49,968 nt of DNA. Origin: UBA8752 sp049610565. GTDB taxonomy: Bacteria; Bacteroidota; Bacteroidia; Flavobacteriales_D; Sanyastnellaceae. Under the pieces are notes generated by a model, which worked only from the letters and a program-made list of their open reading frames with translations, was not told where the DNA came from and did not search any database. The translations under genes and the position numbers were made by a program. The stretch covers positions 1 through 49,968 of the forward strand of contig JBMYZR010000010.1 in the NCBI GenBank assembly GCA_049610565.1, read 5' to 3'. Of this stretch, positions 33,174 to 41,636 are shown piece by piece (position 1 is the first letter of the stretch; every line of letters begins with the position of its first letter).

Positions 33174-33845
33174 ATGCACGACCTTGCAGCGATGTTCGAA
33201 GGGACCCTGCGCACGGGATACGATTTGCCAGGCAGCTGGTGGGCGGCGTGGTTTCTGCTGGCCTTGGCGTTTGGGGTGCTCCAACGGGTTCAACCGAACC
33301 ACAAACGCTGGATGCAGTGGGCGTGGACGGATCCGAGGCTCATGATGTCGGAACTGGTGGACCACCGGATGCAGGTCTCGTGGGTGGTCGCGAATCTCCT
33401 GGCGGGGGCGGCGTTGTCCTTGTCCCTGGCCGGTCTCTTCTCCCTGTCCGTGAACGCGGAGCCAACCTGGCCCCTGATCAACCGGCTCTTCCTGGGCTGG
33501 AACGCGCTCATCGCCCTGCGTTGGATGGTGTCCCGCCTGTGGGGCATCCATGCGGGGGACAATGCGCGCGCCGAGGCCTTTTTCTTGCATCACCGAATCC
33601 TGATGGAATCGGCTGCCTGGTGGGTGGCCCCCATTGGATTCGTCTGCTCCGCCTGGGGCCCGGAAGCGAGTCGGGCCGGGGTCTGGTGCGCGGCGGCGGT
33701 CTGGGTGTTCGGCTGGGCCATCCGCCAAAGTCGGGGGTTGAGTCTGAATCCCCAATTCACCAAACAGCCCCTGCTTGGGATTCTGTACCTTTGCGGCCTC
33801 GAAATCCTCCCGGTTGCGGTCCTTTTCCGCACTTGGCAGGGGTAA
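33174..33845 (+). CDS. DUF4271-type integral membrane protein
   Basis: A 223-residue inner-membrane protein with about six hydrophobic segments (for example AWFLLALAFGVLQ, VVANLLAGAALSLSLAGLF and LLGILYLCGLEILPVAVLF). The final LYLCGLEILPV pattern and its position before hemD fit the DUF4271 family, which commonly precedes uroporphyrinogen-III synthase in Bacteroidota; the function is unknown. A GTG at 33171 precedes the chosen ATG by one codon. It is followed 4 nt later by hemD and probably heads a unit with hemD, rnpA and the S41 protease. Confidence 0.78.
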   Translation: MHDLAAMFEGTLRTGYDLPGSWWAAWFLLALAFGVLQRVQPNHKRWMQWAWTDPRLMMSELVDHRMQVSWVVANLLAGAALSLSLAGLFSLSVNAEPTWPLINRLFLGWNALIALRWMVSRLWGIHAGDNARAEAFFLHHRILMESAAWWVAPIGFVCSAWGPEASRAGVWCAAAVWVFGWAIRQSRGLSLNPQFTKQPLLGILYLCGLEILPVAVLFRTWQG

Positions 33846-33849
33846 GCAC

Positions 33850-34596
33850 ATGGGCAAGAAGGTCAAGACCATCCTCATTTCGCAACCCAAACCTTCGACG
33901 GAGCGTTCGCCGTATTTCGATTTGGCGGCCAAGCACAAGTTGAAGATTGATTTCCGCAGCTTCATCCATGTCGAGGGTGTGGATGGGCAGACGTTCCGTC
34001 AAGAACGGATCGATCTCGCCGAGCACGGCAGCGTCATTTTCACCTCTCGCAACGCGGTGGATCACTACTTCCGCATGGCGGGCGAGCTGCGCTACGAGGT
34101 TCCGGATTCCACCAAGTATTTCTGCATCAGCGAGTCCACGGCTCACTATCTCCAGAAGTACATCGTCTACCGCAAGCGGAAAATCTTCCACGGCCAGTTG
34201 CGCTTCACGGAGCTCATTGACTCCATCAAGAAGCACAAGAAGGAGAAGTTCCTCCTGCCGTGTGCCGACATCCTCAAGCCGAGCATCCCGGCGCTGCTCG
34301 AGGAGAACAACATCGACTTCACCAAGGCGGTGATGTACAACACGGTCTGCAGCGACCTGTCCGACCTGTCCGACGTGAAGTACGACATGCTCGTGTTCTT
34401 CTCGCCGTCCGGCATTGAAAGCCTGTTCAAGAACTTCCCCGACTTCGTTCAGGGGGAAACGAAGATTGCCGTGTTCGGTCCCACCACCCGCAAGGCGGCG
34501 GAGGGCCATGACCTGCGGATCGACGTGGGCGCCCCGAACCCGAAGGCGCCGTCGATGAGCATGGCCATTGAGAACCACATACTCGGCAAGGACTGA
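33850..34596 (+). CDS. hemD: Uroporphyrinogen-III synthase
   Basis: A 248-residue cytoplasmic enzyme that closes the tetrapyrrole ring during haem synthesis. Features of the poorly conserved family are present: VKTILISQPKPSTERSPYFD at the start, FTSRNAVDHYF, the hinge region KYFCISESTAHYLQ, and VFFSPSGIESLF with FGPTTRKAAEGH near the end. Bacteroidota HemD proteins are recognised by these patterns. Start ATG 33850 is 4 nt after the DUF4271 stop. Other haem genes are not in the window. The sequence is richer in lysine than its neighbours. Confidence 0.88.
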   Translation: MGKKVKTILISQPKPSTERSPYFDLAAKHKLKIDFRSFIHVEGVDGQTFRQERIDLAEHGSVIFTSRNAVDHYFRMAGELRYEVPDSTKYFCISESTAHYLQKYIVYRKRKIFHGQLRFTELIDSIKKHKKEKFLLPCADILKPSIPALLEENNIDFTKAVMYNTVCSDLSDLSDVKYDMLVFFSPSGIESLFKNFPDFVQGETKIAVFGPTTRKAAEGHDLRIDVGAPNPKAPSMSMAIENHILGKD

Positions 34597-34610
34597 ACGC
34601 CGAGGACGCC

Positions 34611-35009
34611 GTGAACCTCCATCCTGACCGCAGTCAGGGTCGGGAGCGCAGCCTGAAGCGCAAGGTGGTCATGGACCGCGTGTTCGCGGCGGGCCACACG
34701 GCCAAATCCTTCCCCCTGATTTCCCGTTTTGGCCAGGTGGCCAAGGACGGTCCCGCCCCGACGCGTGTGGCGTTCACCGTGTCGAAGAAGCGGTTCCGGC
34801 GGGCGGTCGACCGCAACCGCATCAAGCGCCTGATGCGCGAGAGCTGGCGGAACCTGCGGTCGCCCTTCGAGGAATTGGTGTCCGACCACGAGCAGTGTGC
34901 CGTGGTGCTCATCTTTGTGGGCAAGGACATTCCCAGCCAGGAGGCAATGGACAAGGCCATGTCCCGTTTGCTCCCCAGAATGAAGGACGCCCTGACCGAA
35001 GCCACATGA
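34611..35009 (+). CDS. rnpA: Ribonuclease P protein component
   Basis: The 132-residue protein subunit of RNase P that helps the catalytic RNA mature tRNA 5' ends. The signature VSKKRFRRAVDRNRIKRLMR (RNR motif) is clear, with an N-terminal basic helix (RERSLKRKVVMDRVFAAG) and the central strand PLISRFG. The start is GTG at 34611, the only suitable codon just upstream of the conserved region. Its stop overlaps the next ATG (ATGA). rpmH, the usual neighbour in many phyla, is absent; rnpA followed by an S41 protease is a recurrent Bacteroidota order. Confidence 0.95.
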   Translation: MNLHPDRSQGRERSLKRKVVMDRVFAAGHTAKSFPLISRFGQVAKDGPAPTRVAFTVSKKRFRRAVDRNRIKRLMRESWRNLRSPFEELVSDHEQCAVVLIFVGKDIPSQEAMDKAMSRLLPRMKDALTEAT

Positions 35010-36709
35010 CCCGACACCGCACCTCCCGCGCCGCCACCCTCATCGTTGTCGTCAGCTTGGCCTTCTTGGGCCTCCGGGCGGCGATTCCGTCCGGCACCTA
35101 TTTCGAGGTGACCAAACACCTCGAGATCCTCACCTCCGTCTTCCGCGGTGTGCACGAATTCTACGTGGAGGAGCCCGAGCCGGGCACCCTGATGCGCGTG
35201 GCCATCGATGCCATGCTCGACGAACTGGACCCCTACACGGTGTATTACCCCGAATCCCGCATCGAAGACATCCGGTTCATGAACACCGGGGAGTATGGCG
35301 GAATCGGCGCTCTCGTCCAGCCGATCGATGGCGAGATGACCATCGTGGAGGTGTACGAAGGATACCCGGCCCATGAGGCGGGCATGAAGCCCGGTGACAT
35401 CGTCCGCGAAGTGGATGGCCGGACAGTGGAGGCGGACATGGACTCCGAGGCCGTCTCGGACCTGCTTCAGGGAGAATCGGGGAGTGCAGTGATGGTGGGC
35501 ATTGACCGGCCCTACGGCGGAGGGCGAATCGAATTCGAGGTGGAGCGGACCAAGGTGCGCATCCCCGCCGTGACGTATTCGGGCATGCTCGACGACCGCA
35601 CCGGATACATCTACCTGTCCAAATTCACCCGCGGCTCTGCGGGAGAGGTGCGCAAGGCCTTGATGGCCCTCCGCGACTCGGCCGGCATGGAGCAGCTCGT
35701 CCTCGATCTGCGGGGCAACGGCGGTGGCCTGCTCAACGAAAGCGTCAGCATTGTCAACCTCTTCGTTCCGAAGGGCACGGAAATCGTCTCCACGAAGGGC
35801 AAGAGCGAAAAGTGGAACAAGTCCTACGTGGCGCTCGGCCGCCCGACCGCGCTGGACATGCCGCTGGTCGTGCTCATCGACGGCCAGTCGGCCAGCGCTT
35901 CGGAGATCGTCAGCGGCACCCTGCAGGACCTCGACCGCGCCGTCATCGTGGGCATGGAGAGCTTTGGAAAGGGCCTGGTCCAGCAGACGAAGGACATGGC
36001 GTTCAACACCCGGCTCAAGGTGACCGTGGCCAAGTACTACACGGCGAGCGGGCGGTGCATCCAGCGCCTCGATTACGGAGGCCAGCGCGATGCGCAGGGC
36101 AAGGCGCAGGCCGTGTCGGACTCCCTGCTCCGGACGTTCCAGACTGTTGGGGGGCGGCCCGTCATCGAGGGGCGCGGCATCCAGCCCGACATCGAAGTCG
36201 AGACGCCGTTCATGTCGACGCTGTTGGAGCGCCTGCTCGACGACCATGCGGTGTTCGGTTATGCGACGGCCGTGGCATCCCGCCTCGACAGCACGGACGT
36301 GCCCGACCCCGTCTCCTTCGCTTTGGCCCCCGACGATTGGGCGGGATTCGAGTCCCACCTCCAGGAGAAGGGCTTCACCTACACCACGGAGAGCATGGCG
36401 GTGCTCGAGGACCTCAAGGAGGTCGTCGGCATCGAGCAGTACGAGGGCGTGTCCGCCGGTCCCATGGGACTTCTGGAAGCGGCCCTCGAGCCCAACCTCA
36501 GCCGCGACCTCACGCTGTTCGAGCCCGAAATCCGGCAGGCCCTCGAGGAGGAGGTCGTTCTCCGGTTCCACCTCGCTGCCGGGATGGTGGAGCGCAGCCT
36601 GTCCGAAGATCCGACCGTTGACCGCGCCCTCGCGGTGTTCGGAGACGAGATGACGACCCTCCTCGGCGAGGGCAACACCACGGCCCCGGAATCCATCGAC
36701 AAGCGCTGA
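35006..36709 (+). CDS. C-terminal processing peptidase (S41 family)
   Basis: A 567-residue periplasmic serine protease of the Prc/CtpA family. It has an N-terminal signal or anchor helix (about 8-25), a PDZ domain (about 95-175, GYPAHEAGMKPGDIVREVDG) and the S41 catalytic domain. S297 in SASASEI and K322 in ESFGKGLVQQ form the Ser-Lys pair, 25 residues apart as in E. coli Prc. A C-terminal helical extension of about 150 residues follows. Such proteases trim or degrade envelope proteins. ATG 35006 overlaps the rnpA stop; the next gene begins at its own stop (TGATG), implying coupled translation. Confidence 0.94.
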   Translation: MTRHRTSRAATLIVVVSLAFLGLRAAIPSGTYFEVTKHLEILTSVFRGVHEFYVEEPEPGTLMRVAIDAMLDELDPYTVYYPESRIEDIRFMNTGEYGGIGALVQPIDGEMTIVEVYEGYPAHEAGMKPGDIVREVDGRTVEADMDSEAVSDLLQGESGSAVMVGIDRPYGGGRIEFEVERTKVRIPAVTYSGMLDDRTGYIYLSKFTRGSAGEVRKALMALRDSAGMEQLVLDLRGNGGGLLNESVSIVNLFVPKGTEIVSTKGKSEKWNKSYVALGRPTALDMPLVVLIDGQSASASEIVSGTLQDLDRAVIVGMESFGKGLVQQTKDMAFNTRLKVTVAKYYTASGRCIQRLDYGGQRDAQGKAQAVSDSLLRTFQTVGGRPVIEGRGIQPDIEVETPFMSTLLERLLDDHAVFGYATAVASRLDSTDVPDPVSFALAPDDWAGFESHLQEKGFTYTTESMAVLEDLKEVVGIEQYEGVSAGPMGLLEAALEPNLSRDLTLFEPEIRQALEEEVVLRFHLAAGMVERSLSEDPTVDRALAVFGDEMTTLLGEGNTTAPESIDKR

Positions 36710-38229
36710 TGTCCTCGGAGCGGGCTCGGGAATCCAGGTGGACCGCGGCATGGTGCGCGGTGGCTCTGGCCTTTCCCTGGTCCAACGCCTTCATGAGCGT
36801 GGCGGCAGGCTGCCTGGGTCTGGCGGCCATCCTCGACCTCGTGAAACCGGTCCGGCGAACGGCCGCGACGGGAGATGCCCGCACCTCGGGACTTGCCCTG
36901 GCCGGACTGGTCCTGTTGTCCGGGCTGTCCTCCCTGTGGAGTGAGGATGCGGCCCTGGCGTGGAACGACGTGCGCATCAAGCTGCCCTTGTTGGTGGGCG
37001 GACTGGTCCTGCTCGCTGCGCGGGGGGGCGCCATTCTTTCTGAAGGGTCGGTCCGCAGGGTCGTCCACTGTGCGGCGTTCAGCGCGGCCCTGGCCACTGC
37101 GGCCCTCATCGTGCTCGACCTGGCCAATGGAGCGCCGTTTGGTGGCCGTCCTTCGTCGGTCTTCATTTCCCACATCCGGCTGGGCCTCTGGTGGGCGGTT
37201 CTGCTGCCGTGGGCCGTGCGGTGGTTGCCGAGGTCGATGGCGTGGCTGTTCGTGGGCCTGGCGTTTGTGACCTGGTTCTGGACGGAGAGCCTGAGCGGAA
37301 TGCTGTGCGGACTGCTCACCGCCGTGTGGTGGGTGCCGGCGCTCTTCTCCGATGCAAAGGCAACGTGGCCGGGTGGTGGGTCTGCGGCCCTTCGAGTGGG
37401 GGCGACCGGTGCCGGATTGGTGCTGGCGGCGCTCGCCTTGCGGTCCGCGTTGCCGGATGCCTATCCGGATGCGGCGGCCTTGCCGGTGTCGAGTGCCGAG
37501 GGCAATGCATATGTCCACAAGCTCGACCGGAGGGTCACGGAAAACGGGCATTTCGTGTGGACTGAAATCGCGTGGGGCGAGTTGGCCGAATCGTGGAAGG
37601 ACCGCCACGCCTTGCCGTTTGACCAGGTCCAAGCCCGGCTCATCCGCTTCCTGGCATCGAAGGGGTTGTCCAAGGACCGCAGTGGCGTCCAGTCCCTGTC
37701 TCAGGAGGAGATCGACGCGATTGCAGGAGGCGCCACATCGGTCGTCGAATGGAACGGATTGGGCTGGAGCCGCCGGTGGAACCGGATGAAGTTCAATTGG
37801 GGCCAATGGCTGGACGGCATGCGCACCAGTGACGCGAGCATCCTGGCACGCTCCGTCTACCAGCAAACCGCCATGGATGCGGTGGCCAGGATGCCGTGGC
37901 CAGCACACCTGCTCGGCGTGGGGTCCGGAGGGAGCCGGGCCCTGATGAGCAGCGCTTACGCGGACTGTCAACCCCGATGGCCGGAGGACATGCGCCGCCG
38001 CCCGCACAACCAGTGGCTCAGCTTGTGGATCCAGCTTGGGTTGGTCGGGTGTGCGTTGCTGATCCTCGCCTGTCGGTCTGCCTTCCGGCGCCCGTGGGGG
38101 ACAGCCGGGGTGGTCATCCTGCTGTCGTCCTTCCTCTTTGAGGACACCCTCGAAACGCAGGCCGGGGTGACGTTGGCCGTCTGGGTCCTCTCGCTTCCCG
38201 CTTTCATCCGGGCCGACCGGAAGCATTGA
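36709..38229 (+). CDS. O-antigen ligase-like polytopic membrane protein
   Basis: A 506-residue inner-membrane protein with about ten hydrophobic segments and one long periplasmic loop (about 255-400), the layout of WaaL/Wzy_C family proteins that transfer or polymerise O-chains. Within the loop, GVGSGGSRALM and the segment ending RRPHNQWLSLWIQLGLVG recall the conserved histidine region of these ligases (HNxxL). The start overlaps the S41 stop by one base. It converges with a two-domain glycosyltransferase over 26 bp, so envelope glycan assembly is a shared theme. Ligase versus polymerase cannot be decided. Confidence 0.8.
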   Translation: MSSERARESRWTAAWCAVALAFPWSNAFMSVAAGCLGLAAILDLVKPVRRTAATGDARTSGLALAGLVLLSGLSSLWSEDAALAWNDVRIKLPLLVGGLVLLAARGGAILSEGSVRRVVHCAAFSAALATAALIVLDLANGAPFGGRPSSVFISHIRLGLWWAVLLPWAVRWLPRSMAWLFVGLAFVTWFWTESLSGMLCGLLTAVWWVPALFSDAKATWPGGGSAALRVGATGAGLVLAALALRSALPDAYPDAAALPVSSAEGNAYVHKLDRRVTENGHFVWTEIAWGELAESWKDRHALPFDQVQARLIRFLASKGLSKDRSGVQSLSQEEIDAIAGGATSVVEWNGLGWSRRWNRMKFNWGQWLDGMRTSDASILARSVYQQTAMDAVARMPWPAHLLGVGSGGSRALMSSAYADCQPRWPEDMRRRPHNQWLSLWIQLGLVGCALLILACRSAFRRPWGTAGVVILLSSFLFEDTLETQAGVTLAVWVLSLPAFIRADRKH

Positions 38230-40000
38230 GGGCCTGGAGTCCTGCCTTCATCACGTCGTCCACAGACAAGTCCAGGGTGCCGTCCTCGTGATGGACATCG
38301 GTGACGCAGAGGCTGACCCGAGGGCCGATCGGCGCCCATCGGTCGGGCCATGCAGGGGCGTTGGAGCCATACAGTCCGAGGCACGGTGTCCCAAGGGCGG
38401 CGGCCGTGTGCAGTGGTCCGGTGCTGGAGGCCACGACCAAAGCGGCGCGCGATTGCAGGGCCATCAATTGCGTCAGGTCCAATTGACCGGAGAGCTCCGT
38501 GATGCGGGGGTGATCGGGCAGATGGGGCGCAAACTGCTCCTTCTCGGAGGCCGTCCCGGTGATGCAGACCGGGTGACCGGCCTCGGCGAAGCGCATCGCC
38601 AGCTGGGCAAAATGGGCGGCCGGCCAATTCCCCGCGCTGCCGTGTGACCCGGGGTGGAGAAGAATGGGCGGCTGCCCGAGGGCCTCGAGGATGTCCTGGA
38701 CCACCTCGTCCAATTGCGGAGCCATCAGGCTCTTCCGGACCCGGAAGTCCCGGTCCCCATCGATGCCGAGCGGAAGAAGAAGCCGGAGGCCGTGCCAGGC
38801 TTCATGTCCGCCCGACGCTTTCCGGCTGTCCCAGCACCGGTGGGTGGCGTGTCGCACGCTGGCCCATCGCCGGGCGGTGGCCATCCGGATGGGAATCCCG
38901 GCCGCTGCGGCGGCGCGCATCACGGAGGGCTCGGGAAAAGCGTGGACGACAGCGTCGTATCCGCCTGCGCGGAGAAGGTCAACAGCGGCGGGCTTGCCGG
39001 CCGATTCGGGTGACCATTCGACCACACGGTCCACGCCGATGGCCTGGTGCGCAATGGGACTCGCATAGCGCCGCACCAGCACGTCCACCTGAACGCCGGG
39101 GAACTGGGCCTTGAGCGCGTGGACGAGGGGAAGCGTGACCACGAGATCCCCGAGTGCATCCGTCCGGGCGATGAGCACCCTCGACGGTGCAGGCGGGCCA
39201 CCGCGTTGCATCAGCCGGAGGCGGGCGTGCTTCCGCCAGGTGGCCCAGGCACTCCTGCGCGCCACGGTCCAGCCGGTGGCGCCGTCCAGGAATCCCCGCT
39301 TCAGAATGAACGTCTTCAGCCACTGGGCACACACCTTCAGGCAGACGAGGAGGAGCGGCGTCTGGAGGCCGCGGTCGAATTGATCCTGGGCCCACACCTT
39401 GCCGAACCGTTCAATCTGCTCGAGGTGATGGGCGGCACTGGGGTAGCTGTGGTGTTCCACGTCGCCGGCGATGCGCACGATGGACACGGGGCCGTCAAAA
39501 ACAGGCCGCTCGTGAATGGCGCCTTCCCAACGGGCCGCGCCCGCGGGCCAAAGGCGGATTTTCCGGTCCGGCCGCCAGCCACTGTGGTGCACCCACCGGT
39601 CGATGTAGCGCGTCAGGCGGTCAATTTCGCCGACCCGCCAGGCGCCATTGGACGTCCGGAGGGGGCCCGACACCACCTGGCGGATGGCGTCGGCGGATGC
39701 CGCGGTCAACGCTTCGTCGGCATCGAGGCTGAGAATCCAGTCTCCTGTTGCGGCCGCATTGGCCTGGTTCTTCGTGGCGGACCACCCGGCCCATTCACAA
39801 TCGATGACCCGCGCTCCGCGGGCCTGCGCGATGTCCACGGTCCCGTCCACACTGCCCGAATCGAACACCACGACCTCGTCGGCCAGCCCTTCGACGGAAT
39901 CCAGCAGGCGAGGCAGGTTGTGCGCCTCATCCCGCGTGATCACGACGACGCTGAGCCGGGGACGTTGGGAGGGGTCAATTGGATTCGGAGTGGGTTCCAA
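38204..40000 (-). CDS. Fused glycosyltransferase: GT2 (WaaE/KdtX-like) plus GT9 (heptosyltransferase-like)
   Basis: A 598-residue cytoplasmic enzyme with two transferase domains. Residues 15-250 are a GT-A fold: LSVVVITRDEAHNLPRLLDS, VVVFDSGSVDGT and the metal-binding LDADE, with IHERPVF typical of lipopolysaccharide-core GT2 enzymes. Residues 275-590 are a GT-B heptosyltransferase-like fold: RTDALGDLVVTLPL, HPGSHGSAGNWP and STGPLHTAAALGTPCLGLYG. These functions are usually separate neighbouring genes, so one chain probably adds two consecutive core sugars. The start is TTG 40000, since no in-frame ATG lies between it and the upstream stop. Sugar donors are unknown. Confidence 0.88.
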   Translation of the reverse strand: MEPTPNPIDPSQRPRLSVVVITRDEAHNLPRLLDSVEGLADEVVVFDSGSVDGTVDIAQARGARVIDCEWAGWSATKNQANAAATGDWILSLDADEALTAASADAIRQVVSGPLRTSNGAWRVGEIDRLTRYIDRWVHHSGWRPDRKIRLWPAGAARWEGAIHERPVFDGPVSIVRIAGDVEHHSYPSAAHHLEQIERFGKVWAQDQFDRGLQTPLLLVCLKVCAQWLKTFILKRGFLDGATGWTVARRSAWATWRKHARLRLMQRGGPPAPSRVLIARTDALGDLVVTLPLVHALKAQFPGVQVDVLVRRYASPIAHQAIGVDRVVEWSPESAGKPAAVDLLRAGGYDAVVHAFPEPSVMRAAAAAGIPIRMATARRWASVRHATHRCWDSRKASGGHEAWHGLRLLLPLGIDGDRDFRVRKSLMAPQLDEVVQDILEALGQPPILLHPGSHGSAGNWPAAHFAQLAMRFAEAGHPVCITGTASEKEQFAPHLPDHPRITELSGQLDLTQLMALQSRAALVVASSTGPLHTAAALGTPCLGLYGSNAPAWPDRWAPIGPRVSLCVTDVHHEDGTLDLSVDDVMKAGLQALNASGRPG

Positions 40001-40082
40001 TGCGTTCGTGTCTCCGCCCGGATTGGTGAGGAATGGTCACGCCGTGTTGAAAACATGGCGACCACCGGGCCTGTGGCGAAGG

Positions 40083-40090
40083 TAGTTTTG
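40083..40090 (+). promoter_or_regulatory. Putative -7 promoter element of purD
   Basis: TAGTTTTG, a perfect TAnnTTTG match, 7 nt before the purD ATG. No -33 TTG is at the expected distance. Confidence 0.5.
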
Positions 40091-40097
40091 AGGTGCC

Positions 40098-41378
40098 ATG
40101 CGCGTATTGATACTTGGATCCGGTGGACGGGAGCACGCCATCGGTTGGAAAATCTCCAGCAGTTCCCTGCTCGAGGGCCTGCATTTCGGACCCGGAAACG
40201 CGGGCACGTCGGCATTGGGCACCAATGTGGACCTCGACCCCATGGATTTCGCCGCCGTGGAGGCCCACGTGCGGGAGCACCGCATCGACATGGTCGTGGT
40301 CGGTCCGGAAGCCCCGCTGGCAGCGGGCATCGTGGACCACTTCGCCTCGGCCAAGGGGCTCGAGTCTGTCGCCGTCATCGGCCCCGGCAAGGAGGGCGCC
40401 CAACTGGAGAGCAGCAAGAAGTTCGCGAAGGAGTTCATGAAGCGCCACCGCATCCCCACGGCGAAGTTTGGCACCTTCGGCAAGGGGCAGACGCGCGATG
40501 CATTGGCCTTCCTCAAGTCCATGAAGGCACCCTATGTGGTCAAGGCCAGTGGCCTGGCGGCCGGCAAGGGCGTCATCGTGACGGAGGACCTCAAGGAAGC
40601 CGAGCAGGCCGTCCGGAGCATGCTCAAGGGCGAGGCGTTCGGTGCCGCCGGCAAGGAGGTCGTGATCGAGGAGTTCCTCAAGGGGGTGGAGGTGTCCATG
40701 TTCGCCGTGACCGACGGTGAGGCGTGGCGGCTCTTGCCCTCGGCCATGGACTACAAGCGCATCGGAGAGGGCAACACCGGCCCCAACACGGGTGGAATGG
40801 GGGCCATCAGTCCGGTTCCCCACGTGACCCCCGAGTTCATGGAGAAGGTCAAGAACCAGGTGGTCATCCCGACCATCCGGGGCATCCAACGCGATGGCAT
40901 CGCGTACCGCGGCTTCCTCTTTTTCGGCCTGATGAAGGTGCAGGGTGATCCCTATGTCATCGAATACAACTGCCGCCTGGGCGATCCGGAGACACAGATC
41001 ATCCTTCCCCTGCTTGAGACGGACCTGCTCCACCTGATGGACGGGTTGTCCAATGGCCTGCTGTCGGAGATCGACGTGGCGCTGAGCGGCAAGGCGGCGG
41101 CGACCATCACGCTCGCCAGTGGCGGTTATCCCGGCAGCTACTCAAAGGGCATTCCCATGGCCCTTCCCGCCAGTGCCGACATCACCGAGGACCAACTTTT
41201 GTTCCATGCCGGAACCCGGCAGGAGGGTGACGGCGTCGTGACGGCAGGAGGCCGCGTGCTGGCGTGCATCGGGTTTGACGCGGAACTGGAGAATGCCGTC
41301 AAGAAGGCCTACGCCCTCGCCGACAAGGTGGAGTTCGACGGCAAGACGCTGCGCACCGACATTGGGACGGTGGGCTGA
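40098..41378 (+). CDS. purD: Phosphoribosylamine-glycine ligase (GARS)
   Basis: A 426-residue ATP-grasp enzyme for the second step of purine synthesis. Clear motifs: VLILGSGGREHAIGWK at the start, VVGPEAPLAAGIVDHF, the ATP-binding VKASGLAAGKGVIVTED, and GPNTGGMGAISPVPH. The metal-binding end of the grasp domain reads VIEYNCRLGDPETQ. The length is normal. It is followed by a convergent small membrane protein gene 30 nt away. A second purine gene, purQ, lies 3.7 kb downstream on the same strand, separated by unrelated genes. Confidence 0.97.
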   Translation: MRVLILGSGGREHAIGWKISSSSLLEGLHFGPGNAGTSALGTNVDLDPMDFAAVEAHVREHRIDMVVVGPEAPLAAGIVDHFASAKGLESVAVIGPGKEGAQLESSKKFAKEFMKRHRIPTAKFGTFGKGQTRDALAFLKSMKAPYVVKASGLAAGKGVIVTEDLKEAEQAVRSMLKGEAFGAAGKEVVIEEFLKGVEVSMFAVTDGEAWRLLPSAMDYKRIGEGNTGPNTGGMGAISPVPHVTPEFMEKVKNQVVIPTIRGIQRDGIAYRGFLFFGLMKVQGDPYVIEYNCRLGDPETQIILPLLETDLLHLMDGLSNGLLSEIDVALSGKAAATITLASGGYPGSYSKGIPMALPASADITEDQLLFHAGTRQEGDGVVTAGGRVLACIGFDAELENAVKKAYALADKVEFDGKTLRTDIGTVG

Positions 41379-41383
41379 GTCGC

Positions 41384-41409
41384 GAAAGGAAAAGGAAGCC
41401 GATCCGGCT
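41384..41409 (-). terminator. Terminator-like hairpin after the small membrane protein gene
   Basis: On the minus strand, AGCCG-GAT-CGGCT (41409-41397) touches the stop codon and is followed by the T-rich run TCCTTTTCCTTTC. The stem is short (5 bp) but the layout fits an intrinsic terminator. It may also limit read-through against purD. Confidence 0.45.
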
Positions 41410-41597
41410 CAGATGATGTCGCCGCTCTGGCGGGCCTGCGCCGTGTATTGGCGCTGCTTGCGGAGCCAGAAGGCGATGCCGCCGAGGACCAAGAGGATGA
41501 CACCGAGGTTGAACGGGTTGCTCAACGGGACCAGAACGGTCTCGAAGGTCCACTCGACGAATTTGCCAACGGGGGTGATGAGGTCCTGCAAGTTCAT
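41409..41597 (-). CDS. Small membrane protein (DUF6341-like)
   Basis: A 62-residue protein with an amphipathic N-terminus (MNLQDLITPVGKFVEWTFE), one membrane helix (NLGVILLVLGGIAFWL, about 29-44) and a polar basic tail. A small protein of this look next to purD and a polytopic membrane protein is a conserved Flavobacteriales arrangement that I associate with DUF6341; the function is unknown. A TATTTTCG element lies 18 nt upstream on the same strand, and a terminator-like hairpin meets its stop. Both support a real, separately transcribed gene. Confidence 0.78.
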   Translation of the reverse strand: MNLQDLITPVGKFVEWTFETVLVPLSNPFNLGVILLVLGGIAFWLRKQRQYTAQARQSGDII

Positions 41598-41615
41598 GAT
41601 CACGCTTTGCTGCTG

Positions 41616-41623
41616 CGAAAATA
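41616..41623 (-). promoter_or_regulatory. Putative -7 element of the small membrane protein gene
   Basis: TATTTTCG on the minus strand, 18 nt before the ATG at 41597. It lies inside the 39-nt gap shared with the divergent gene at 41637, whose own candidate CACCTTTG (41626-41633) is 2 nt away. Confidence 0.45.
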
Positions 41624-41636
41624 GGCACCTTTGGGC

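Noticed and set aside
34354..34376. Tandem direct repeat encoding DLSDLSD in hemD
   Set aside because: Only two short copies within a conserved coding region; no sign of a functional repeat.
34634..36751. Minus-strand open frame of 705 codons opposite rnpA and the S41 protease
   Set aside because: Both plus-strand genes carry catalytic motifs; the antisense frame has none.
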